DNA of 64,000 nucleotides, taken from NCBI GenBank assembly GCA_963969495.1, contig OZ018317.1, positions 225,476,099 through 225,540,098 on the forward strand. The letters are read 5' to 3'. The DNA is from Ceratothoa steindachneri (lineage: Eukaryota; Arthropoda; Malacostraca; Isopoda; Cymothoidae). A program made the position numbers and the translations under genes. Below, one piece after another: positions 23,260 through 34,744 of this stretch (the stretch's first letter is position 1; the number at the start of each line of letters is the position of its first letter). The notes under the pieces were generated by a model, which was not told the origin of the DNA, searched no databases, and saw only the letters and a list, made by a program, of their open reading frames with translations.

Positions 23260-24925
23260 TACTTTATCCCCATGTGGTGTACTGGGCGGGGTGCGCTCCC
23301 TTCCGTTTCTTTCCTTTCGAAATTCGGTGTCGGTTATCGTGTGAAAACAGTCCGTGGTCAATTTTACCTTATTTTGTGCGAGGGCCTCCTCAACCTGTCA
23401 CTGCGGAACCTCGTCTGAGCATTCCCATTTGTATCGTCTGGTCCTAAGACCTTTCGATACTTCACGGGAGTCAATCTCAGCTGGGAACGGAGTCGATTCA
23501 GGGGCGTACAATTTTAGGCTGAAGCCTCTCGAATGGTATTTGAGCTGGTGTTCCCTCCCCCGTGATGAGGAGGTAGACCGTGGGCCACGAGTTTTGAAGA
23601 TTTTCCTTGACCTAGGAGACCTGATCTCCTTGGGTCGGACTGCCTCCTTTGTTGGTGTGAGGGTGTGTGTTTTTGTTTTTACAGGTGTGGATTTTTTTTG
23701 GAGTGAGTAGCGCTTGTTTCTGTGTTTGTGCTTCTTTTGGTTTGTTAAGTCGAGGGTCACGTGAGATGGCTATGTTTGGGGTTGGCACTTTTTGGCACTT
23801 GTCTTAGCACTGAGGAGCTACGGTTATACGCATAACCTCCTCTGAAGGAGGGTTATCGGGGAACCACAACTCCGCAAGCCCGTTCTTTACGAGCATGCGG
23901 TTGACTTTGGTAGCAAAGGTACCAGGGCGTGTTATGTTCACAATGTGTGCATAATAAATGCAACACATTATCTTGATGTAGTTCTCATTTTCAATGTGTA
24001 GATATGTCTTCTGGCTGTTAGACTCGGCGATGGCGGCTTTGGCAACTTTAGCGTAGGTTGAGTTTGCTTTGATCTCCTCTGTCTCACGTTTGAGTTTGCT
24101 TTGTTTTCTCATCTCCTGCTTTTTAATTGGGCATGCCATAGACATGGTCCGGTGGGGGCCTTTGTAATTCAAGCATTTGGTGGTGGTATTCTTGCAATCT
24201 CGCCAAAAATGGTCGCGACCGGCGCAAATGGAGCATAACTTAAGGTCTTTGTTTTCAGGGCAGTTGGACGTGGTATATTTGTTGTATTTGTAGCACCTAA
24301 AGCACATCTGCAAATCAACAAACTCCTCACGTTCCATCTGTTCTGGGCAAACTCTCACGTTAAAAAGAAGCAATCCGTTGTCCTTAGCCTTTTGAGCCAT
24401 AGCCGTGTCTTCAAATACAACCTTAAACACGTGCGTGTAAGTTTTAAATTTGATGACCTCAGCTACCTTTGCCCATTCGTGGTTCCGTTCGATTTCCTGT
24501 TTTATTGAGTCCGATTAGTGGCTCCCAACCCAGGGGTCAAGGCGCCTGCAGACCAAACTGCGATGAGTCCTTATTTGTGGCGGTATGGTCGGTTTTAGAT
24601 TTATTGTCTTATGACATTCAACAGCTTTCCCAGAGGTCAAGGCTTCGCAGTCGGCCTCTTTCGCGCAGATAGCTGAGTATCCATTATTAAGGTCAGTAAG
24701 TCTAACAAGGGCAATGCGTAGGGTTCCATATACTTGTTCGAAAACTTTTTCACGGTCAAGTTTCGGGCCCTCCGGGAGGACCCGAAGAGTAATTCGCAAG
24801 GTTTCCCTCATCTCACCTGCATCATATGATGCGTTATGGTATGTAAGTGTAGATGTGTGTTCACTTAAAGTTTTTATAGAAGGAAAGGGGTGAGAGAGAA
24901 AAAAGGGGCCAATGTCCAATAAAAA
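23260..24925 (-). pseudogene. I/Jockey-like non-LTR retrotransposon copy D, ORF1 (gag-like, CCHC)
   Basis: The minus-strand N-terminal frame 24919-24515 (MDIGPFFLSHPF start; REKVFEQVYGTLRIALVRL) is followed after a frameshift or stop near 24515 by 24430-23804. The second frame holds three CCHC-type zinc knuckles: CFRCYKYNKYTTSNC, CSICAGRDHFWRDC, and a third in which one Cys is replaced (CLNYKGPHRTMSMAC). A basic frame at 23760-23398 continues the product or is a separate C-terminal part. Copy E encodes the same N-terminus and knuckles. Such triple-CCHC ORF1 proteins bind retrotransposon RNA in I/Jockey-type elements. The precise clade is not certain. Confidence 0.82.
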
Positions 24926-25263
24926 ATTAACTTTACCTCAGAAAAACTTCCGTCAGGCTAGCGTGTGGGCCAGGGGAGGCTTCGGTCTCCGTTTTCACGA
25001 AGGAGTGAAAATTTCTTCCGTAGCCGGAAAAAATCTCCAGCCAGTGGTCCACTTTTCGAGTGCGTATCCTGCTTTTTCACTATCCCGAAATTAGTTCAAA
25101 CCTCAAAGCGAGTATCACAATCACTTGCAAAATTTTGCTTTATAAATTCCGAGGTGGTCACAGCGAGTACAGACTTGCTAAGGCAACCAGAGCCCTCGAA
25201 GAATGAAATTGATTTTCGTTCTTTAAACACTTTTATAGGTCAAATTCGGAGAACCATGTTCCT
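24926..25263 (-). other. Probable 3' UTR of PLE P2
   Basis: Lies between the 5' end of copy D and the stop of the P2 GIY-YIG frame. No coding signal. It does not resemble the P1/P5 3' UTR, so P2 is a separate subfamily. Confidence 0.4.
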
Positions 25264-26386
25264 TTAGCAGAAAAAGTGAAGTACTCGCTCAGAACTGGTG
25301 CGTTGAGTGTTAAGTTTGGGGCCCATCTCTTTAATAAGAAGAGCCTCCAGAATCTTCAGGCGGCGAAGGTCAGGATTTCTTCTGTGTATGGTAGTGTTTT
25401 CGACCAGAGTTGCTCTTGTAATTTGTGCGTTATACTTTTCTTTGTTACGTGTTTTTATTTCTCCTTTTTGCAAATGCATCGTTAGGCGCCGGCTGATAGT
25501 AGTAGTGGTCATACCTTTATATTAATTATTTCGATGAGGTTTACAGTCCTCATGAGGGCACATTGAAATTTTTATACCACATTTGTAGTTTTTAAGATCG
25601 ATCGATTTTCGCGGAGGTTGTTTTTCATTAATAAGTTGGTTACTTTTGTGTTTTTTATAATAAATTCGTAAGGATAACTTGTTATTTTCTTTGATAGTGT
25701 TACTTTTATGATCTCTTGTAGTATTCTTTCGTCTGTTTTGTAAGCATCCCTCATTTGGTTCTTGTAGTAGAGTGGTATTAGTTCCTTCTTCTCTTCCCTC
25801 CTTTACCTCAACCTTGGAGTTGAGAATTTTCTTTTGCAATTTGTCGAATTCTCCGTTGAGTAGCCATTATTGATCAGGATCTGTTTTGATCTTCGAAATT
25901 CTTCATCAAGTGCGGTTATCGTTGAGCATTTTTAGGTGGCTCTTGTTATGTATGAGCTCATTACCGATTTTTTTATAGTTCTCGGTGCACTCACTTTTGG
26001 CGTTAAGGCATCGACCGAAGTCTATCCCTTTTCGATAGACGGTGGTAGTATATTTTCCGCCGCTGTTTTGTTTGACGTCTACGTCCAGGAAGTAAATACG
26101 GCCACTTACACTTAATTAGTATGTATATGTGAGACTAGAATGGGATTCTAAGGTCCTTTTGAGTTGTAGTAATTGGTTTTCATCATTAATTGTGAGGTAT
26201 ATGTCATCAATAAATCTGGTATAAATTTGGTTGGGTTCGTCATTTTGGTTAAGAGCCTTTCTTCTAGGTTTCCCATGTAGAAGTTCGCGAACGTAGGGCC
26301 TAGTGGTGATCCCATCGCTACTCCATCAATTTGACTGTAAAGTTTGCCATCTGGGCTTCAAAATGGAGCTTCAGTTGTACATATTC
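25264..26386 (-). pseudogene. Penelope-like element P2, C-terminal RT and GIY-YIG half
   Basis: Minus strand, from the piggyBac insertion downwards: CTTEAPF, a stop, SPDGKLYSQIDGVAMGSPLG and TFANFYMGNLEERL (about 26385-26250). A frameshift follows, then YTRFIDDIYLTINDENQL (about 26225-26170), the RT catalytic box with both Asp intact. Next come a degraded thumb and linker, CPHEDCKP (about 25555), and the GIY-YIG part MTTTTISRRLTMHLQKGEIK with LKILEALLIKEMGPKLNTQ, ending at 25264. The block order RT then GIY-YIG is diagnostic of Penelope-like elements. The RT fingers lie on the far side of the piggyBac element (28262-28450). Confidence 0.87.
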
Positions 26387-26404
26387 TTAACACGATGGCT
26401 GTCG

Positions 26405-26426
26405 TGTGACCCGCCGGCGGGTCACA
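26405..26426. repeat. Perfect 22 bp GC-rich palindrome, subterminal in piggyBac
   Basis: tgtgacccgcc followed immediately by ggcgggtcaca. It begins 15 bp inside the left end of the piggyBac element, where transposase-binding subterminal repeats are often found. A related ccgtgtcacccaccggta lies near the other end (about 28101). Confidence 0.85.
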
Positions 26427-26771
26427 TTGCGTGATATTTTGAGCTTCAATTTTCTTATTGCCAATGCACATGAAGTTGTTCCAAAGGCGTTTTGGCACCT
26501 CCACAATGCCTGTTTTATAACCATGTAAGATGATTTCATCATATCATTTGATTTTAGGAAAGGAAAGGGTAATGAAGAGAAAAGCTTATTTATATTGAAA
26601 AAAATATAAAAACTATATGATACCTAAAAAAACTTTCCTTTACATCACCCACACCCTACATGAAGCAAATTTCATTTGAAATGAACCATTCCATTTGTAC
26701 CAGAGACAAAATCTATTTGAATTCTTTTGTAAATGAAAAATATAATTGTAAACTCTAAACCAAGTTTATTC

Positions 26772-27880
26772 CTAGTCACTTTTATTGAACCACTCCAGAC
26801 AAAAATAGGGTTTTCCCTCACATTTGGCATAGTAGGTAGACACCTTCTTATTTGTTCTCATTGCCTCATGTCTACCAACACGCTTCTGCAACTCTAGGGA
26901 GCACCTTGTACATCTTTTGCGGATTTTTCTATTTCTGGCATCCTTGGTTTCATATTCTTCTAATATGTGTTTACTCACAATCGAAGAATGTTGCATTTGA
27001 GGTACTTGTTCTTGAGACAAGGCGTCAATGATAGATTGTCTGAATTCTGCAACTTGTTTTTCCTTTATTTGGGTTTCTTTATAGATGATAAACGCATTTA
27101 TTACAGCAGTATTGAGAAGGAACTCGAATGCCACTTTATGGTACTATCTAATTGTTTTTCTAAGTGGGGAAAAATAGCTAGCCATTTGGTCTAAGATGTC
27201 GATGCCTTGTTTTGCCAATTGATCAGTTCCAGCAGCCTTATTGTCAGTAAAATAGATGAATCTCGAGAGTAGCTAAAATCGATTACGTCCCATAATCCTA
27301 GGACCAAAATTGTTTTTTAAGAATCTGTTCTTACTGCAATAATGTGAAATTGTTGAATATTTCACAATTCCCATATACATTACAATCGCCCCAAATTTTT
27401 GTAGCATCTGTATTTTTCCAATCTTTCGTACGAGATTTTCTACAAACCTGTCTGCTCATAAGCACATGATGGGCATTCCTACTTGTCTGCTCAACAATTA
27501 GATCATATACGTCATCCGTGACTATGAGATTGAATACATCGATCGGTGTGGTGGATTGCGACAGTAAGGCATTTCTTCTGGATATGTGAGAGGAGTGTCA
27601 GTAAATGGAATTTTTTTAGATGCGTCCCATTTACTGTGTACCAAATATTGGATGGAAGTGCAGTATCATCACCTTCATCGTTATATGAATTATCACTTTG
27701 GCCTGAAGACTTTGTTCATCTGACATAGTTGAGTCAGTAAGAGCCCGACTCTGATCTTACCTATTCATCAGAATGTGAACTAGTACTAAACAAGGGCTCA
27801 TCTTCATCATCACTTTCTGAATGTCTTTCAGATGATGAGCCATAAATCAAACTAGACGTAATTGAGGTCTTATCCATAAT
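26772..27880 (-). pseudogene. piggyBac transposase pseudogene
   Basis: Starts near 27880 on the minus strand with an acidic, Ser-rich N-terminus (SSERHSESDDEDEPLFS), usual for piggyBac transposases. Degraded frames follow (LPSNIWYTVNGTHLKKF; DVYDLIVEQTSRNAHHV-like). The later DDD domain piece KQGIDILDQMASYFSPLRK lies near 27225-27165, and AFEFLLNTAVINAFIIY at 27134-27080. The C-terminus carries the Cys-rich domain RKRCTRCSLELQKR ... AKCEGKPYFCLEWF, ending at 26772. The middle catalytic part between the N-terminal and C-terminal regions is mostly missing, so the copy is shorter than the usual ~550-600 residues and inactive. Confidence 0.83.
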
Positions 27881-27919
27881 TATTATTTTTACTATTGATT
27901 ATATATTACATATTTTGAG

Positions 27920-27921
<2 letters not shown>

Positions 27922-27962
<41 letters not shown>
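27922..27962. repeat. (TA)n microsatellite
   Basis: About 20 TA units upstream of the piggyBac transposase start and inside that element. Confidence 0.93.
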
Positions 27963-27963
<1 letters not shown>

Positions 27964-28261
27964 AGAAATTTAGATTTTGTACTATGAAAAGAAAAGAAAT
28001 ATGATAATTAATTGATAATACTAAAGAAATATTTGATAAATTAGGGTGTGGCTACTGGCGGCTCACGCGGCACAAATGGAATAGTATTTGACTTCAGTGC
28101 CGTGTCACCCACCGGTAGTAACGGATAAAATATATATACAAACAATTTAGTGTAACCCAATATTATCATATATGACCAATAAATAATATAAATAATATCA
28201 ATATTATTGATGGCATTGTACTAATCACAAATTTAATACATTGTGGCAGTCAACGTGTTAA

Positions 28262-28452
28262 AAGTTGTTTTAATATTTGGGGTTCCATTCGTGGTGGAGG
28301 CAGGTCAAGGTTTTCGTAAACGCACTTTATATTTATTTCGATTGTTTCCTCTATTGGCACATTGGTGAAAAGGCTCTCGACATCAAGTGATGCTGAGGTG
28401 CCTCCTGGTGGGGAACTATGGAGAATATCAACGGAGAGCTGTGAGCGCACTT
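28262..28452 (-). pseudogene. Penelope-like element P2, RT fingers/palm half
   Basis: The minus-strand frame 28450-28250 gives VDILHSSPPGGTSASLDVES, then LFTNVPIEETIEI and LPPPRMEPQILKQLL. SLDVESLFTNVP is the conserved PLE block with the first catalytic Asp. The reading enters the piggyBac element at the TTAA and continues at 26386. Upstream of about 28452 no PLE sequence is recognisable, so the 5' part of the RT is lost. Confidence 0.85.
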
Positions 28453-28835
28453 AAGGAAAAGTTCAGTTTTCATTAAAGTTAACGTTAACTTCAAGAAAGA
28501 AGAAATATATGCGCCCTTTGGACTGATTGGAGATTCCTCCTGTTTCTAGTGGGCCGAGTGCTTACCCTAAAGGGGTAATTCATCCTTGATTCCTCCTTAT
28601 TCCACGCTTTGACTTCCACTTACTTCACCGACTAAAAGCGACATAACATGACCACCGCTGCGCCCAGAGCCACTTAAAGTAGGGTATAGTGAACTTCAGA
28701 AGGTAAATATGAAGTAAGTAGGTAAATAGGAAACCATAGGCTGCTAGGTGATAGGGAACGTTTTGACTGTCCTTTTTTACAGATTTAGAGCAAGGAACAA
28801 AGAAAAGAGCGCCTAGGCGCTCGAGTAGCAAAAGG
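28453..28835. other. No gene recognised
   Basis: Between the 5' limit of PLE P2 and the start of retrotransposon copy E. It may include copy E 5' UTR. The small open frames show no motif. Confidence 0.4.
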
Positions 28836-30190
28836 ATGGGAGATCATCCCCCTCCAGGGAAAGGAGGCAGCCTGGAATGCCTACGAGTACCTATACTGAC
28901 AATTGACCAGGAGATCAGACAAGACAAAGGAAAACTCGGCGAGACATTATTTGGACAGATAAAAATAGCCCTCGTCAAAATTATCGACATCCCAAATGGC
29001 TACATGGTAATCGCAAACAAGGAAAATAAAGTAGAAAAATGAGTGTGCCAGGAAGGAATAGAGACACTAAAGGGAATAGGAATAACGCCCAAAATCCCGC
29101 CCCATTTAACTGCAAACAGAAGTATCATATATAGGAAAGTCGACGTTGGGGTGGGTTCCCATGACAAAAAGGAAATGAAAGAAAAAATAGAAAAAATCCT
29201 GAATACATAAAAATAAATGAAATAATTAAATTTGGCCAACACACACATGTCTTTAAAATTGTGTGTGCAAAAACAGATATGGCAGCAAAGATATTCCAAC
29301 GAGGACTACTCATGCTTAACATAAGAATTCCACCAGAGAACATGGAGCGCGAGAAACATATTAATATTCAAATGTGCTTCCGCTGCTATAAGATGGAGGA
29401 CCACTTGATGCGTGACTGCACTGAGAAAGATACAATATGTTCTGAGTGCGGACAAAAGAACCATGAATGGAGACAGTGCAAGGAAAGTACTAAGAAATGC
29501 GTGAACTGCCATGGGCTACATAGGACTATGGCAATGGCATGTCCCAAAAGAAAGTAGATAATAGAACGAAAAGAAAGAGAAGCGAGAAACGAAGAAGAAA
29601 TTAGAATAAATGCAACATACGCAGGAGTGGCTAAAGCAACTGTGAAGCAAATTCAGGAAGCACATACCCATCTAACTGTGCCACAAGGGGCATCAACAGA
29701 AGTCCTCACATGCATACTTATACCCATGTGATAAATATAGGGAAACCGGGCACCTTCGCTACGACACTCAATACAATGCTAGAAAAAAATGGAATGAAGA
29801 AGATGTGGTTCCCTGACAACCCCCCCCTCATCTGAAATCCTTAAAATCAACGTCCCTCCAGCGTCGGCGCCAACGAGCAATGAAGAACATATTACTGAAT
29901 ATAACGCAATTTCAAACATGACAGTGCAAAGTAATGAAGGAGACAAAATTGTACGCATAAAAGCACAAAAAATCAAACTTAGTCTACAGCGATGAATGTT
30001 CCCCTCTCCCGAGAGGCAAGAAACAGGAAGACATCATCAAGGCAATTATAGAAAGAAAATGCAAATTGGCATTCAAAGGAAAGACAGGAGAAGAAGACGA
30101 GCAAGAAGTACAAAAATTCTTAATGGAAGATAAAATTCGAATCTACCCTGGTGACTGCGTAAGAAAAAATTACTTTCGCTGCACAACCTA
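28836..30190 (+). pseudogene. I/Jockey-like non-LTR retrotransposon copy E, ORF1
   Basis: N-terminus at 28836 (GKLGETLFGQIKIALVKIID) matches copy D ORF1 (EKVFEQVYGTLRIALVRLTD). After frame changes, 29261-29557 gives ILMLNIR-like sequence and three intact CCHC knuckles: CFRCYKMEDHLMRDC, CSECGQKNHEWRQC and CVNCHGLHRTMAMAC. These have the standard Cys-x2-Cys-x4-His-x4-Cys spacing or its variant. Further pieces (TYAGVAKATVKQ; GTFATTLNTMLEKNGMKK) follow copy D order. The end near 30150 (KIRIYPGDCVRKN) joins directly to the middle of the endonuclease, so the ORF1/ORF2 boundary and the endonuclease N-terminus are deleted. Confidence 0.82.
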
Positions 30191-31345
30191 TTTAAAATCT
30201 TTGGCACAGGTTTCCAAACCATCTTTATGGGAGACCTTAATGCAAGGTGCAGTGCAAATGGATACCGCTCCAGAAATAAGAGAGGAGCCAACTTAGAAAT
30301 GATGTTGGAAAAAAATATTTTCAAGAGAATAGGGCCATACTTTCCAACATATGTCACAGGCAATGCAGCTACAAAGCCAGACGTCGTGCTAAGTAGCTTC
30401 AATATGCCATGCAACATTCATATGCAACCAGTTATCTTTGAATGTAGCGACCATATTGGAACACATTTGGTCATGATTCAATACCCAATACAGGTACCGG
30501 TACCGGAGAGGAAGGATTACAAGAGAGCAAAATGGGCAGGTTACACACAAGATCTTAGTAACTTCGTCTCAAAGGATCTCACTGACGCTAACCTAGAAGA
30601 TATTGATGAGGAGAAGTCAATATTAACAAGAATGATCATTGAGGCAGGCGAAAGATATATACCAAAGACAAGATACCGTACTCTTTCACGTCCTCGATGG
30701 ACAGAGGAAATGAAGAGAAAGAATAGGCAACTAAGAGGATTACTAGAGCAAATAATTCTCCATGGACCAAATAGAGAGCAATACGAAAAAATCAGAAGAC
30801 GGAGAGAAAAACTGAGGCATCTCATAGAAGAACAGCAAAGCCACATATGGGATAGTCTAATAGAGAAAATAGACGAAGAAAGAAGACGAACAGGAAACTG
30901 GAGACTAGTAAATAGACTTAAAGGCAGGCCCCCGAGAGGAAAAATAATAATTAAGAATGAACGGGGAGAAAAGATCCAAGAAGAGAGGACCACAGAAGAA
31001 CTTTTTCGTAATCACTGGAAATCAGTGTTCTCCATAACACCAGAGGAGGACTAAGACTTCAATCCAGAGATAGACGAAATGGTCCACACAGTCTTGCAAG
31101 AAAACAAACAAGTTCACTCCAGCACCAAGTGTAGAGCAAGAAGGGGAGAAAGTTCTGGGTACAGGGGCCTAAATAACAACGGAAGAGATCAAAGGCGTAA
31201 TATAATCATTCAAGCAAAAAACGCTAGGCCTCTTAAGAAGGCACCTAACATAATCATCAGAACATTAAAGAATATTTTTAACGCGTGCTTAAACACCGGT
31301 TACTTCTCTGATAGCTATAAACTAGCCGATATAATATTTGTCCCA
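30190..31345 (+). pseudogene. I/Jockey-like non-LTR retrotransposon copy E, ORF2 fragment
   Basis: Begins inside the endonuclease with LHNLFKIFGTGFQTIFMGDL, matching LHNLLQVF and FAGDLNAK of copy D. A 275-codon frame (30227-31054) then covers FPTYVTGNAATKPDVVLSS, the SDH-like block, a charged linker (KRKNRQLRGLLEQIILHG; INRLKGRPPRGKIIIKN-like) and ELFRNHWKSVFSITPEED. A stop at 31052-31054 precedes the RT N-terminus: KNIFNACLNTGYFSDSYKLA then DIIFVPK, where the similarity ends at about 31345. The catalytic RT is absent. As in copy D, the 3' part is missing. Confidence 0.85.
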
Positions 31346-31349
31346 AAAT

Positions 31350-31545
31350 GTGTAATAAGTGAACTATATTAAAAAGTTTAAAAAGAATGATAGTAGAGTG
31401 AAAGTTAACAGTAAAACAGAAATAAAACCAACATAGTAAACTAAAAGTGTAATAAGTGAACTATAGTATTAAACAGTTTAACAAAAATGATAGTGAAGTG
31501 AAAGTTAATAGTAAAACAAGTGAACAGAGGGAAACTAAATTGAAA
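31350..31545. repeat. ~98 bp tandem duplication
   Basis: tgtaataagtgaactata occurs at 31351 and 31449, each followed by aagttta/cagttta and aatgatagt. It abuts the 3' truncation point of copy E. Confidence 0.75.
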
Positions 31546-31790
31546 TAGCGAAAAAGGTGATAACAACAAGAGAAAGTGAAACAAAGTAAGGAAAATAAAA
31601 ACAAGCAACATAACAATACATAAACAAAGTTCAAAGGTTCAGAGCTAAGATAACTCAAAACGGCATGAATGCTACAATAAACATATGAATGAAAGATGAA
31701 GGGAATAAGGGAACAAAGATTAGGCGGTCCTCCCGTTTTTGTATGAGGAACATAGGTGCTAAAAGTTTGGGAAAGGAAGTAAGAATGATG
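31546..31790. other. A-rich sequence, no gene recognised
   Basis: Continues the A-rich character of the duplication. The minus-strand frame 31461-31658 is low complexity. Confidence 0.4.
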
Positions 31791-32457
31791 AGTAAATGCA
31801 TGACGGTGGTTCGGAATCCACGTTAATCAGCAGGTCCCCCTTGTCCTTCGGACGAGGGTATTCTACCCTTTCCACCTTTGACTACAGAGGTTGTTTAATC
31901 TGCCTCTTCACCAATCTGTCTCATTTTAACTCAAAACTTTTCGTCTCACACTATAAATCCTCTTCTAAAGCTTGTTCCGGACTTCCCATTAAGCAGTTCG
32001 CTATCGGTTCACTTGAACTGAGAGTCAGAAGTGTGTGGAGCTTCTCCAGGAGCAAGTCGGCCACGGGCCTCCTCCTCTACTGTGCCGCCCCCCCAATCGT
32101 AGGAGTGGTACAGAGGTGAAGAGTAACCGCAAGCCGTACCTTTCCCCCCCTTAAAAAAAATCAATTTCATTCTTCGCTTCTCACGACCACCAATGAGCTA
32201 CCTCACCGGTAAAGGAGGTAAAACCAAAGGAAAAACACCAAATCAATGGAGCCTCAACAATAACGAAGACTTCAGTCTGAAGATGCCTTAAGAAGGGGAA
32301 AAGCTCACCGCCAAAACTCAAATTAGTTTAAAAAATAAAATGGATCTTCCTCAACTGATCTTTAATCTCAAACCAGATACAAAAAAAACTGCATTCGCCA
32401 GTTGGAACGTTCCAAAAAAACCCTGATAAAATCAAAATACAACCTGGTGATTATTTT

Positions 32458-32507
<50 letters not shown>
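31790..32507 (+). mobile_element. Probable PLE-like 3' end P3 with (TA)n tail
   Basis: No coding block was recognised. At 32272-32304 there is a CTGAAGA ... GAAAAGCTC motif of the kind seen in P1 and P5, and about 190 bp later the sequence ends in ttttgcata followed by (TA)n (32461-32507). The motif-to-(TA)n distance is close to that in P1 (about 200 bp). The upstream limit is a guess, and assignment to PLEs rests on this arrangement only. Confidence 0.45.
32272..32307 (+). ncRNA. Hammerhead-ribozyme-like core in PLE-like UTR (candidate)
   Basis: CTGAAGA is followed by CCTT-loop-AAGG, which can pair fully, then GAAAAGCTC. The order fits CUGANGA - stem II - GAAA. The stem bases differ from those at 16117-16149 while pairing is kept. 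Confidence 0.4.
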
Positions 32508-32510
<3 letters not shown>

Positions 32511-33238
32511 GTATACATATATATTATACACCAGCAGAGGCCCCAAGCGACAGGAAAGATGGTTTATTCCTTTCGTAACAACATGGCCTATTTAGTCATC
32601 ACACCGTCTACACATTTGGAAGGACCAGCATTGCTCTTCTTCTCACCTCCTGATTTTCAGCAGGCAAGTGAAAAGGAAAACTCGGAGTAAAACGTCTTTG
32701 AGAACCATACAACGGCGTATACGGCATTCAGAATAGAAACCTAGCCTTGCTGCCTCCCACCAGTCCACCACATCTCCCCGCAAGGATGGTAATATTTTTT
32801 CTCCTGGTTGTTGTTTACAAAAAATGACAACCCAAATCTACCCATCATTTGCACCATCGTGACTTAGCTCCGTAAATAAAGGCTCCACATATAGCCTTTT
32901 TACAACTATGCCCTTCATTAGAAACGGCATCATTTTAGATTTAGGGGAAAAGAGGTTTGTGGCTTAGTCCATTTTGGAACCCGAACTCAGAGGCATCCTG
33001 GGGGAAGGTAAAATCCCCCTACTCTGTGGGTATGGCCAGGAACAAGGGGAGACATGTAACCGTCTCTTTGCCCGTTGGTCTTAATTTCGAATAACCAAAA
33101 CCCGTGAAGGGACGGCACCAACCCATGAAAGGTTTTTGACAAGCCTCCACCCATCATTAAGTCCGTCATCTCTTTACACCCTCTAAGGATTCCATCCAAG
33201 TCCATACTCACATTCACTCATTCATCACATCAGGAGTC
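32508..33238. other. No gene recognised
   Basis: Mixed composition. Open frames are short and lack motifs. The 3' portion may be the 5' UTR of the non-LTR element whose ORF1 starts near 33239. Confidence 0.4.
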
Positions 33239-34600
33239 TTGTTGATAAGGGCAGTCAGCGATGGAGCGGGAAGCCCTTTCGCACTCATTTTTAAATTAGT
33301 TCATTCCATATACACACGCATTGTACACGCTATGGGTGGTACACACAACTATTTAAATACGCTCGACATCGCCATCACAAACATAATGAACACAAACACA
33401 GGCCAGACACTCGTAGTTAGGTCGTCCGTCGACCCCTTGGTGTTTCATAAACACAAAAAATACACTGTCAGAAAAAAACTAGCACACGATACTGCCAAAC
33501 ACCATCACCAAGCGTCACTAAGTACGTATAAGGAGGACCAATCCTCTCTAGCTAAACTTCACCACCTAGAGCTTTTCACCGAACTCAGACATGAGTATGA
33601 AGAGGAAGCTATCCAATACCTCTATTACAACCACAGCAAGCATTGGGCGGTCCTCAAACTCTCCAAGAAGAAACACTGTGACATGCTGCTGGACCAAGGC
33701 ATCAGGGTTCTCGGTTCACACACCAAGTTGAACAACGCAACATACGCCCTTACCAGTGCCTATGATATTACATGACTCTTCAAAAAACAAACACATGCCA
33801 ACCAGACCTTGATTGCTCAAAATGCAGTATAAAAAGTCCCTTTAACATTTACTGCACAAGAACTACCCTACGCTGCATCAACTGCGGGAGGACTATGTCG
33901 TAGTAAGCATAAGGTGTCAATAGCTTGTGGAAGCACGCTTGGCAGCTGTTGCGGACCTAAGGAGGAATCAATTCTCTTCAATCAAACACACCTCCACCTC
34001 ACCTATACTTATCCCCCGCCCCCCATCACAAGAACATTAGCAATAAGGGCCACCCAAACCCCCTTACCGACACACATGAACACACTTTCACCCAACCAGA
34101 CACTAAACAACAGTCCAAGCAATCCAAATACACAACTGCCCGCCGTGCTCTCCACGGTGGTAAAAGACATGTCGGCAGGGAGGGAGGGAGGTGGGGAAGC
34201 GATACCCGCTTATACGCTAATGTCCTAAACCTGTTTTATGCAGCAAAAGAACTAGGACACATCATCTTTCCCGAGGTGTTGTTCGCCCTAATACAAAAAC
34301 AGAAGACCAGCTCTTCTCCCGATCCTTATCCACATCCTCCTCTTCCATTACCACTTCCCTTGCCTTCCCCACCTCCCTGGCACAAGCCTTGGCTGAGCCC
34401 ACCCCCCTTTCTACTCCATCGCTCCGCTGTTCCCAACCCTCCTTCTACTGTCTTCACACCTCATTCCACTGTCCCCTACTACCCTTCACTTATCCTCACC
34501 CTTTCTCACACTGTTTTCACTCCACCCACTTCACTCATGCCTTATGACCACCTCCTCCAAACCCACCCCGACTCCCGCTACAACACATACAAACAATAAA
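33239..34600 (+). pseudogene. Non-LTR retrotransposon ORF1-like protein with Cys-rich knuckles
   Basis: A 178-codon frame (33239-33775), with the start chosen by convenience, contains HSKHWAVLKLSKKKHCDMLL and THTKLNNATYALTSAYDI-like sequence. In a shifted frame (about 33790-33900) it continues into CQPDLDCSKCS and FNIYCTRTTLRCINCGRTMS, a Cys-x2-Cys array resembling retrotransposon zinc knuckles. Pro-rich, low-complexity sequence follows (about 34270-34600), with several stops. An endonuclease start lies 150 bp downstream, which supports an ORF1 role. It is unlike ORF1 of copies D and E and of CR1. I do not recognise the family. Confidence 0.5.
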
Positions 34601-34744
34601 CAACTTTCACCCCATCATCCTTACCAAACCAGTCACAACATGGGTAAAGGTCCCTACGGCGGCCCTCACTCTCTTGGTGCAATGTCAAGAGATTAAGAAA
34701 CGCAAAGTGGCCGAGCTTACAGTGGCACGCGCACTACGCTCCCG

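Larger units (their letters stand above)
26391..28257 (-). mobile_element. piggyBac-type transposon nested in PLE P2, TTAA flanks
   Basis: The element is bounded by TTAA at 26387-26390 and 28258-28261. Its ends are inverted: cacgatggctgtc at 26391 and, read from the right end inward, cacgttgactgcc. Removing it and one TTAA rejoins the PLE reading frame through the residues ILKQLL and RICTTEAP. A perfect 22 bp palindrome lies near the left end (26405-26426) and a (TA)n tract at 27922-27962. Confidence 0.88.

Noticed and set aside
23354..23710. 118-codon plus-strand frame
   Set aside because: Antisense shadow of the basic ORF1 C-terminal frame of retrotransposon copy D.
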